In this document: piece after piece, positions 56,084 through 64,000 of the stretch
How the letters are laid out: each line of letters starts with the position of its first letter
Position numbering within the stretch: position 1 is the stretch's first letter
Source of the DNA: Marthasterias glacialis
Lineage: Eukaryota; Echinodermata; Asteroidea; Forcipulatida; Asteriidae
Direction: 5' to 3'
Assembly: GCA_911728455.2 (NCBI GenBank)
Contig: OU452228.1
Coordinates: 23,159,950 to 23,223,949, forward strand
DNA length: 64,000 bases
Notes under the pieces: generated by a model
The model's database searches: none
Told to the model about the DNA's origin: nothing
The model's input: only the letters and a program-made list of their open reading frames with translations
Position numbers and translations under genes: made by a program

Positions 56084-57280
56084 CCTGTACTGTGTAGATG
56101 TCATGGTTTATCACTCAAAACCATAAGTGGTCGATATTGAATGGTCAGACAGTAGGAGGGTTGACGTTATGCTGTGTAGATGCATAAACCTCATGATATA
56201 TTACAGACTGGCCTAGTTTATTATTCAAAACCATGTGGATGACATTAAATGGTCCAACAGGAGGGCTTTAATTTACATTCTGTCAATTCTCTAAATTTGA
56301 AATTCAGAATTTTGTTGTAAATGTTGTCTTTCTAATTATGACTTGGCTTATTGTCCCTTTTTAAAAGATGTCAGCTATTTTTGTACCGAAAAGTAGACCA
56401 GGAAGGTCACTTTTAGTTACAAGTTGTTTGTATTAATTATTATTTTTAACTTCTTGTAAATAGTTATTTAGGGTATAAACTCTGCATTTGCTAGGTATGT
56501 TGTCTGTTTGCAAAATCTGGCGACAAAGGTCTGTCGTTTAGTTGTTCAATGTTTGTGATAAAAGCCGTTTTCTTTTTTTCATTTATTTGTTTTCATTTTC
56601 TGTCATTTCGGGTACATTAAAGGCAAGACCAGCGATTTAAGAAAATAGTTCAGTGCCTTGGTGAGACAAGATGTCATAAAATAGTCCAAATATTATACAA
56701 ATAGTAATATTATTTCATTGTTTAAATGATCATAGCATTATGCTTATAATTGTTTAATTAATTGTGTTAATGTTCTTTGAAAGGAAGTTTATCTGAAAAC
56801 TATGCAAATTTGATTGAAATGTTTTGTTATAAAGTGAAGACAACTAATTAAGTCGGGGTAAGGTTTATATTAATTTGTCAGTTTTTGATCTTAATTCATC
56901 TTCAAGTCAAATGAAAGTATATGACCAAAACGTTTGGTTCACAATATAAGGAAAACGACAATTTTATTGCAAAATCAACTCACAACAAATGACAAATCAT
57001 TTTAAAGCTGTCTAAATTCATTAACCAGCTTTGATGAATTTTTATATGAGAAACTAAGTGAAAGCAAAGTACCCCAAACCTTTCCCCCTTTTTATCTACT
57101 CAATAAGGAGAACCAAATTGTTTTCGACCATGTTAATATTTCTTGAGATTTTCATTGTCATTTAGGGTTGTTAAAGTCAAAATAATTCCCACCACTGTTA
57201 CAGACAGCTTGTATGATATTGTATAAAACTCTGTCTTCACAACTTTCTCTAAGGCTTTAATACTGTACAGTTGTAAATTT
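56084..57280. other. Intergenic, no feature seen
   Basis: Strongly AT-rich. Some segments (56110-56260) repeat the GGTCAGACAGTAGGAGGG words noted downstream of MGA. No gene. Confidence 0.4.
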
Positions 57281-57284
57281 GAAT

Positions 57285-58390
57285 GGTTTTTTTTCTCATG
57301 TGAATTTCAACAGCTGTGTGGAATAAAATCATGTGATAATACGATAATGACTATTTCTTCATAACTCTATTTCTGGCATATTTGCAAGGTCATTACCCAT
57401 GGTCAGTAGAGGCATAGCGACCGGGGGTGAAACCCCCAATATTTTTTCTAATTAGGCATTTAGAGCCACAGTCGGCAAATTGAGCACCAAACTTATCCGA
57501 GTAAGAGCTTGGGCTAAACACAAACCCATTCGGTAAGCCTAGAGATTTGCCGACTGAAAATTTTAGTTTAATCCTTGTAGTGTGAGAAGTAATTTTGAAT
57601 TACCAAATTTAACATTCTCAGCAATGTGCGGAACGCTCTGAAAACACTAAAAGCCGTAGAGTGTCCGAGGGCTTCGCCCCCGGACCCCCATGAAAATTGT
57701 TGCCCCTATAAGCTCCAACAGTATAAGGGATTTATTCAAAGTTTGAATTTCAAATTTTCGGCAACTTGACGGTCCTCCTTAGCCCTGAAAACACTAAAAA
57801 CCGTAGGGCTTCCAGGGGCTTCGCCTCATGGACCCCCACTATAGAATTTGTGTCTATATACTCCAAAAGGGGATTCAAAAAATAAATTACGGTTTCCAAA
57901 GCTTGCATTTCGAATAATGATTAGTCGAATGGTCGGCATTTGAGGGCCATTTTAAACTTTCGAACCACTGAAAAACCTCATGAGCTTTCGGGGGCTATGT
58001 CCCCGCACCCCCACCCCACCCCAATGTCATTGTGCTTTTACTTTAATTTGATGTCAGTCGGCAAATTTAGGCTTCTACACCCCCAAAAGAAAGTGCCTTC
58101 GCTACGCCGCTGCCCTTGGTCGTTGTCCTCGATGAACTTGGGTTTTATTGATATTGATAAGCAATGCAAAAGGGTTTCTACATCAGAACTGGATGGTTTT
58201 TTTCCCATGTGAATTTCAACAGCTGTGTGGAATAAAATCATATGATAATACGAACATGACTTTTCCTTCATAGCTCTATTTCTGGCATATTTGCAAGGTC
58301 ATTACCCATGGTCGATGTCCTCGATGAACTTGGGCTTTATTGATAATTGATATTAGCAATTCAAAAAGGTGTCTACATCAGAACCGGGAT
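57285..58390. repeat. Duplicated DNA around an inserted 0.7-kb element
   Basis: Segment B (57285-57408: TGTGAATTTCAACAGCTGTG ... TTACCCATGGTC) recurs at about 58196-58315. Segment A (58112-58195: GTCCTCGATGAACTTGGG...CTACATCAGAAC) recurs at 58316-58390. Between the first B and first A lies an insert (about 57409-58108) with ends GAGGCATAGCGACC and CTTCGCTACGCCGCTGC. It contains three diverged internal repeats of about 170 bp with GGGGCTTCGCC/GGACCCCCA boxes. Confidence 0.75.
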
Positions 58391-58456
58391 GTGGCTAGCT
58401 ATAAGAAAGCGCTTATACAACTTGCCAAACGCATCAGTTCAATGAATAGGATTGAA

Positions 58457-59445
58457 CAATAGACCGATTGCGCAACCAATGTTTACATATTACCATGTGA
58501 CCTATTGTGGGTAACTACGTCATCTGAGGTGATGGCAAACTACGTGCAAATACATGCCGTGACCACAGTCACACCAAAAGTCGGCTTTTGGTAATAATAA
58601 CAAAGTTACTAAGCATTTTATTAAAGTTGTATGTTGTGACATTGATATTAATCACATTACTGTTTCATAAACTACCAGTATGCTACTACAAAAGAGGTAT
58701 ATTTTGAGTTATGCACTACTGGCGTCGGACGACTATGCAGCCACCCGCATGTTATTTTGTTTAATGTAGGCTAAATAAATCACTGTAAAAAGGGTAAAGA
58801 ACGTTTGAAAAGTGAGCATTTATAACTAGCCTTGCGAAATTTCAAATAGGAAAAGAATCACAAAGTTTTGGAAAGCAATTTCCTTGGATGATTCGGCTTC
58901 AAAACTTTGAAATTCTTGTGTTGAAAAAAAGTGTGTGATCGCGGCGGTCGTCTGGCCTAAACGTTCCGTCGTGCTTGTTACACATAGTGTACATTTAACT
59001 GCTGGAATTCTCTGCCTGAGAATCTCAAGGACATACATGACATCTCACGATTCCAACATTCTCTCAAAACCCATCTCTTCAGATTAGCCTACACACCTAC
59101 CATGTGAATTTTTCTTCTTGTTCTATAGACGGGCGCCTTTGAATGTCCCACAGAAAAGTGCGCTTTATAAATGCTGTATTATCATTATTATTTATACGTT
59201 ACTTGTACAATTTCCAAGACTTGCTGGAACTGTCATTACTGGCTTTATTCAGCCACTCGAAGGTCTCTGGTTCAAACTCTGGAGCATTTTTCACAGATTT
59301 CGAGAAAGAAAAGCCTCAATCAAATAAAGAAATGCAACAATCACCATGATGTACCGTACCGCACTTTCCTATGGAGGACGTCGTGTTTGCTTACATTTAA
59401 TACCCACAATAGGTCCATGACGCAGGTCGCGCAATCGGTCTATTG
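58457..59445. mobile_element. 1-kb TIR element with CAATAGACCGATTGCGC ends
   Basis: The 17-bp terminal repeat is perfect, and the inverted match continues imperfectly (ACCTATTGTGGGTA and its complement TACCCACAATAGGT) over about 60 bp. The interior carries a LINE 3' fragment at about 58970-59195. No transposase frame is visible, so it is non-autonomous. Confidence 0.85.
58970..59195 (+). pseudogene. CR1/L2-type LINE 3' end, truncated
   Basis: A + strand frame reads WNSLPENLKDIHDISRFQHS and then LKTHLFRLAYTPTM and stop (TGA near 59104). WNSLP, an F...LKTHLF motif and a nearby GCGCTTTATAAATGCTGTATTATTATTATT-type tail are the usual end of CR1/L2-clade LINE ORF2. Only the C-terminus remains: no reverse transcriptase domain is present. 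Confidence 0.8.
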
Positions 59446-59559
59446 GGGACAGTTATTACATTTTTTTTAAGATAGCCCAACTGTACTAGGTAGATGTTGC
59501 AGTTACAACACATTCTGTGCGCAACATTTGTAATTTGTGTATTTTTCTGACGAAATGTA

Positions 59560-59800
59560 AATCGTGAAAGCCTCAACTATCGGATGTGTCTGGCTTATTA
59601 TAGATGGATGGAGTGTCAGGCTTTTTGCCATTTTTATTAAGAGAGTCGCTACGCGGCTTCGGCTTAGGCACCGTCCGTCTTTTGGATGGAAGTCCCGTAC
59701 CGAATTTGAAAGTACGTTTTCAAAATTACGGACGCAGCCCAAGCCAGAGCCTATACTGCAGTCGCGGTTTCAAAAAAGGCAATTCCGCAATATTTTTGAT
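59560..59800. repeat. CGGCTTCGGCTTAGGC inverted element
   Basis: Opens ...GCGGCTTCGGCTTAGGC and closes ACGCAGCCCAAGCCAGAGCC, an imperfect inverted pair. Similar end words occur at 29330 and beside the GGGCTCC array at 23697. Confidence 0.5.
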
Positions 59801-59853
59801 CGCGTGAGGGCGTTTGTATCGTTTGTAACACTAACAGAGATCAGTGGTTGAAC

Positions 59854-60169
59854 AGACCTTTCTATTGTTGATAAACAAACTGCGCTTGGTTAGCATGGAC
59901 GGCCAAGTGTAGCAAAACATCCAAGTCTTGTTGTTGACAGACGTTGTGACAAAATTTGACATTTTTGCAAACTTTCTCTCTAAAGAAAATACATCCCGTT
60001 ATTGGTTCCATTGTTTCCAGCATAACAAGTTCTGAGCATTTTTTTAATATTTGTTGAACATTTTTACAAACTGTGATTATCTGTTTTTGCTTTGCATTGA
60101 TGGCTCCCCGTAGTTTCTCCATCTTGGTTGGCAAAAAAATCGGGCTGTGAAGTGGCGAAAGAAAGGTCT
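59854..60169. mobile_element. MITE, AGACCTTTCT...GAAAGGTCT family, copy 3
   Basis: A full copy with intact ends (AGACCTTTCTATTGTTG, GCGAAAGAAAGGTCT). The interior runs parallel to 25493-25784 for most of its length, with scattered point changes and small indels. Confidence 0.85.
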
Positions 60170-60390
60170 ATACTACAAAAACAAGACAGGACACTTTGTG
60201 GGAACATGAAACGCAAAATGGCTGCGCAATGAAGTGCGCCCGCTGTTGTTAGGTAGGTTAACCAATCAAAAACACTTGGGCCATCTTTGGTTGAACTCTA
60301 AGTAACTGGTAGCCTTGACCTCGTATTATTAAATATTAATTTATGAGAACGGTTACCGGTGTAGAGACCATTGTATAACGGCAGTTTTTG

Positions 60391-60432
60391 CGATAATCGT
60401 AGCCCTCGATCTTCCCGACGGTCGTCCCAGCA
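60391..60432. repeat. Conserved hairpin motif, copy 2 (right arm lost)
   Basis: GATAATCGTAGCCCTCGATC then TTCCCGACGGTCG matches the copies at 33283 and 62632, but the closing GGAGGGTTA arm is absent. Confidence 0.55.
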
Positions 60433-61195
60433 ACATCAGAACAAAACAGTTCACAAACTCTGGAAACCCGGAGCATCTTGATGTACTCTTTTCATCTTGA
60501 ATAAAGACCGTCAGAAGGACCATGGGAGGCATCAAGGGTTACCATACACTCGAACGTGATGAGTCAATTTTTCTAGATACAACGACGCAACTCTATACCC
60601 CCCCCAAGCTCTGCAGAATTATCTGCAGGACGCCCTCTTCACGCCTTCTTTATTGTTGAAGATTTTGGTTTGGAATCGCCTAATTTTAAAAGCCAGATGA
60701 AGATATTCCAGATCAAATTTTCAGTTTAATAGCGCTATTTATTGTTTTTATAAACTTTGTGTGAATTTTAATGTAGTGTTTTTAACTCCTTGTATATTGA
60801 AACTCTTTGGGCCACTTGTTTCAATTTAATAATGTTGAATGAATAGATAAACCAGAAATAAACTGAATATTCAACAAACCAGCGATGATATTATAATAAT
60901 TAATAATGTGTATACCATGCACGATGCGTTTATACTTCGCGCGAGTTGAACAACCTGTTATTTGCATCTGAGTAGCTCTAGTTTTTTTTTTTTTTTTTGG
61001 GGGGGGTCAATTATGCTAATAAGTGGCACGCGCCCCAATCAAAATAACTGTTAACAGTCTGGCGATTCTTAAGTCTGGCACCCTGCCAGATAGCTTACAG
61101 TTAATTAGTGTGCCAGTTCGGGGTACCAGTTTAATAGCGCTGTTTATGTATTTGACGTGCATGCGAAATTGATCACTAAGGCAAACAGGTAACAG
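60433..61195. other. Intergenic, no feature seen
   Basis: AT-rich DNA with a T/G run near 60981-61006. No gene. Confidence 0.4.
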
Positions 61196-61320
61196 GCAGC
61201 CGGGGTTTCATTCAGCTGTGTGTAGGGGAGAATTTAAGTGCTGTTCGCTGTGGGGCAGTGGAAGTAGACAGAAGGCCGTTTAAAATACCGGTGTTCGCCA
61301 ATATTGACCATAGGAGATTG
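61196..61320 (+). other. Possible first exon with a strong donor
   Basis: A stretch with less AT bias ends at GGAGATTG followed by GTAAGTATCC (donor at 61321), the strongest donor context in this part of the window. No coding frame is evident, so it would be a 5' UTR exon. No matching acceptor exon could be assigned downstream. Promoter elements were not recognised. Confidence 0.2.
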
Positions 61321-62631
61321 GTAAGTATCCAGTGAAAGCATTAAGACTACTTTGTTGAAACATTAAGTAGGGTTTATTTACTCACCGTACGTTACACCTT
61401 GTCATGATGTTCACCGAAGTAATGAACTGATCACACTTTGCAATGCAGGTGAACTAAATTGTAATAACTTTGAATTCTTCCATCGGGTCTGCGAGGCGCA
61501 GTCGGACGGTGGCCAAACATTTTCATATTGCACTGGGCATAATGAGCATGAACACTGTGTGTGTGTGGCCTGTTAAAATAAATCTAAATTGGTCTTTTGA
61601 AATGGTAATTTTTTCAGGATAGGCCTACCCTAACTACATTATTAATTTTACTATATTAAATTAATGAAGTTAATTCATGCAAAATATTTCAAACAATTAC
61701 AATGTAGCCTCTTTTTAGCACAATTGACAAAATAATGTTGAATACAACAAGTTGTTCCATCAGCTCCTCCTTCATGTCCTTACTCCATCCTCCATTGTGA
61801 TTTTACTCCCAAGCTCACTCACTCCCTCAAGTTACATTAAGATCATCGCTAACTACCCCCCCTTAAGTTTACCCATGGAGGATGGTTTACCTCAACGGTG
61901 AGACAAAATGCATCTTCCATTTCGTTCCTCTCCACCTCCATGCTTAAAGGTGAGCGAGATAATCATAGCTCAAGGTAGACGTCTCATGGGGGGGTAGTCA
62001 AGACGTCCATAGACGGTAGACATTAGAGGATCGTCTTATGAGACACATAGACCACCACCGGCCGTGAGCAATGATTATCACAGTTACTCCATGAGGGTTT
62101 TTCCTTCCTCCAAGCTGTGTAAGCAGTCTTCTTAAGTTCTGGTTCATGCGCGTTGCTGCATTAATCTCCTTAAACAGGATGCAACCAGGCAGACACTCGT
62201 GGCTAGATGCGCAGACTAAATTTTATAATAAGCCCCCCCCCCCCCCCATGAGCTGTTCTGGGTTAATTTTAGCTGAGTTTATTTTAAATGAGTCTACATT
62301 AGTTGCGTGCTGCCTGTAATGTACTGCTACATGTAGTTTATTATTTCATGATTCCTTTCAGCGAAGGTCTGTAGAAACATAAGTACAAGTCTACATGTAC
62401 ATTATTAATTTTACTATATTAATGAAGTTAATTTTTGAAGTAGCTGTTGGTAGTGATGCCAAAACAAACTAAAATACTCTAGTTGCATCCTGTATGTGCT
62501 GTTAGTTAATTCCATTTAGTGAAAGTTTGTGGAAAAAGTGAATATTTGTTTACAACATTTTGTTGAAGTAGCCTAATGGTAACGATGCCAAAATGAACCA
62601 ACATGTACACTCTGTGAATCTGGTTAGTTAT
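61321..62631. other. Intergenic, no feature seen
   Basis: Contains a C run (about 62230-62247). A G/C-rich inverted pattern occurs around 61890-62060 (AGACGTCTCATGGG, GTCTTATGAGACAC). No gene. Confidence 0.4.
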
Positions 62632-62684
62632 GATAATCATAACCCTCGATCCTCCCGACGGTCGTAGACTGGAGGGTTATGATG
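62632..62684. repeat. Conserved hairpin motif, copy 3
   Basis: GATAATCATAACCCTCGATC, CTCCCGACGGTCG, then GACTGGAGGGTTATGATG. The outer arms pair perfectly over 12 bp (ATCATAACCCTC/GAGGGTTATGAT). One pair differs from copy 1 by a compensatory change (A-T in place of G-C). Confidence 0.75.
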
Positions 62685-63340
62685 AACGATTTAAACTTGT
62701 TTTATTTTTTTATATTATAGATGTTTATTTTTGCACTGGGGATAAAGAATATTATTTGTGTTTTTTACCCATACAGTGCTTAACACACATCGGTGTATGG
62801 ATAAAAGAAAAACACACAAACAATATTTTTTAAATGTTCGTTTTTTATATTATAGGGTATAAATGGATACACGTTCAATTAGAGTTTTTATTTATGTATT
62901 ATTTTTTTAATTCAATTTCATCAAGGCAAGTGGGATAAGATCCAATTACAAAAATTTTTCTCACAGACAGCATTTCAGTCATTAAGACAAATTTATCAAT
63001 CTCATGTAAAAAGCTTACCAAATAAATAAAAGAATCATTAATTTGTTTGTTTGATAATCACCATGAGATAGAGGACCCCAGGTAGTGGTAGCCCCATAAA
63101 TTCTGCTGTAATTTGGTTCCATTTGAATTTTTTTCCCCCTGTTAAAGCCATTAAAACAGCAAAATTAGCCATACACATTTTGTGTAGGGCTAAACCCCAG
63201 GGTCTTGTCCTGCACTGCGTAGTGTACACCCAGACACCCATTTACATGCACGTGTGCACTATAATGCAGTCAGTGAGCAAAATTCATGAATTGTTTAACT
63301 GTAACAGACATACGTTCAACGAATTCAAGGGAAGTGCATG
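62685..63340. other. Intergenic, no feature seen
   Basis: AT-rich DNA; no element recognised. Confidence 0.4.
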
Positions 63341-63344
63341 CATT

Positions 63345-63480
63345 ATTACAGTAAAGTGTTGTGATGCGGCTGTAGAGGAACAGCGTCAACTCTGTTGGAA
63401 GCGAGGTCTGAAGATTGCTCCTTTATGTAGACGGTTGAAGGGATCCACCTATCTGTATAGTTGTGATCAAAGATCAGGAC
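63345..63480 (+). other. Cys-containing open segment of unknown status
   Basis: After a possible acceptor (ATTATTACAG) the frame reads VKCCDAAVEEQRQLCWKRGL followed by KIAPLCRRLKG...YSCDQRSG. The CC...C...C spacing recalls anaphylatoxin-like modules of fibulins, but there is no donor at the end and no second module. The open frame then runs through a duplicated segment and into a MITE, which argues against coding. Confidence 0.15.
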
Positions 63481-63755
63481 TGAATGCAGCATGTGGAACA
63501 TATCCACCTACAAGTCTTCATGTGCAATTTGTCAGTTTAGAGCTGATCAGGTGTGGAGTTCACAAAGCGCTAGGGCTAGTCTTATCTCGAGTTAGGACGA
63601 GTAACTAGTCCTAACATATAGGACTTGTCATCAGTTAGGACCAGTCCTAAGTTAGGACTAGTTTTGTGAAATCCACCCGTGGACTGACTGCAGACTGTGC
63701 AACATACATCCACCTTAGTCTTCATCTATGTACAGTGTCAATTTAGAGCTGATTA
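63479..63755. repeat. 70-bp segment duplicated on both sides of a MITE
   Basis: CTGAATGCAGCATGTGGAAC...TTTAGAGCTGATCAG (63479-63551) recurs as CTGACTGCAGACTGTGCAAC...TTTAGAGCTGATTAG (about 63684-63755). The copies flank the palindromic MITE. They are too long for an ordinary target-site duplication. Confidence 0.8.
63553..63679. mobile_element. Palindromic MITE with GTGGATTTCACAAA ends, copy 3
   Basis: GTGTGGAGTTCACAAAGCGC on the left and TTTTGTGAAATCCACCC on the right; interior ACTAGTCCTAACATATAGGA. Same family as 13083 and 28801. Confidence 0.85.
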
Positions 63756-64000
63756 GAATGAATATTTAATGAGATTGTTTTCCCCCTAACCAACGAGTGT
63801 CCTCTTTTGGTTGTGGCCAGTTGACCAGTTGACCAGCTGACCAGCTGACATGTTACCCCCCCCCCCCCCACTCCGGACAATCCATTGTGTAGCTTGCACA
63901 GGCATGCACCTACCGTGCTAAGTTTCTGTTCCCTCGTATAAAGAGGGAAAAAGGGTACTGGAATTTATGCTCAAAATCTCCCTTTTTGTGGGGGGTTATT
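63756..64000. other. Window end, no gene seen
   Basis: A short tandem of TTGACCAG/CTGACCAG (about 63820-63848) and a C run (63856-63869). Nothing else recognised. Confidence 0.4.

Noticed and set aside
63123..63608. 161-residue protein gene
   Set aside because: The frame runs through a duplicated segment and into a MITE; there is no start context, and only a weak Cys pattern remains.

Overview
The window looks like nuclear DNA of an invertebrate deuterostome, most likely an echinoderm, perhaps a sea star. The grounds are kilobase-scale introns with GT/AG borders, AT-rich non-coding DNA, many short inverted-repeat (MITE-like) elements, tRNA-derived SINEs, and two genes whose closest relatives I recognise from bilaterians. 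The clade is an inference from repeat style and gene content, not a database result. Nothing is prokaryotic: no operons, no CRISPR array, no rRNA.

Region 1 (1 to 19661, + strand) is the 3' part of a GRAF-type RhoGAP gene (ARHGAP26/ARHGAP10/ARHGAP42 family). Eight small exons keep one reading frame across every intron. They encode a Ser/Pro-rich linker and a C-terminal SH3 domain split over the last two exons, ending in TAG at 19659-19661. The BAR, PH and RhoGAP parts must lie before the window. The introns hold a 23-bp pyrimidine minisatellite, a 31-bp satellite rich in CACATG boxes, an array with an exact 100-bp period, a 36-bp array carrying TTAGGG and ACCCTAA, SINEs and MITEs.

Region 2 (19662 to 32200) is the GRAF 3' UTR followed by intergenic DNA. 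I see no convincing gene in it. It holds a degenerate CCCAATTGGG array, a 7-bp GGGCTCC array, paired MITEs, and a TIR element containing a hammerhead-like motif.

Region 3 (about 32200 to 53318, + strand) is an MGA gene (MAX gene-associated protein). A candidate first exon at 32399-32425 has two CACGTG E-boxes upstream. A non-coding exon lies at 39699-39790. A very large exon (41767-48381) carries the MGA-specific conserved blocks and the 8-Cys cluster. Two small exons encode the bHLH and leucine zipper, and a last acidic exon ends at 53318. The predicted protein is about 2819 residues. No T-box, the N-terminal domain of vertebrate MGA, was found. MGA with MAX binds CACGTG and is a scaffold of the PRC1.6 repressor complex, so the two E-boxes near the likely promoter are of interest.

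Region 4 (53319 to 64000) is the MGA 3' UTR and intergenic DNA. It contains a SINE, palindromic elements, an inserted 0.7-kb element flanked by duplicated sequence, a 1-kb TIR element carrying a LINE 3' end, a conserved hairpin motif, and a possible but unproven first exon near 61200-61320.

The two genes show no functional link beyond proximity. Most of the window is intron and repeat. The most unusual items are the apparent T-box-less MGA, the perfect 103-bp inverted repeat at 33497-33860, the hairpin family with a compensatory base-pair change, and the CCCAATTGGG-bearing arrays.
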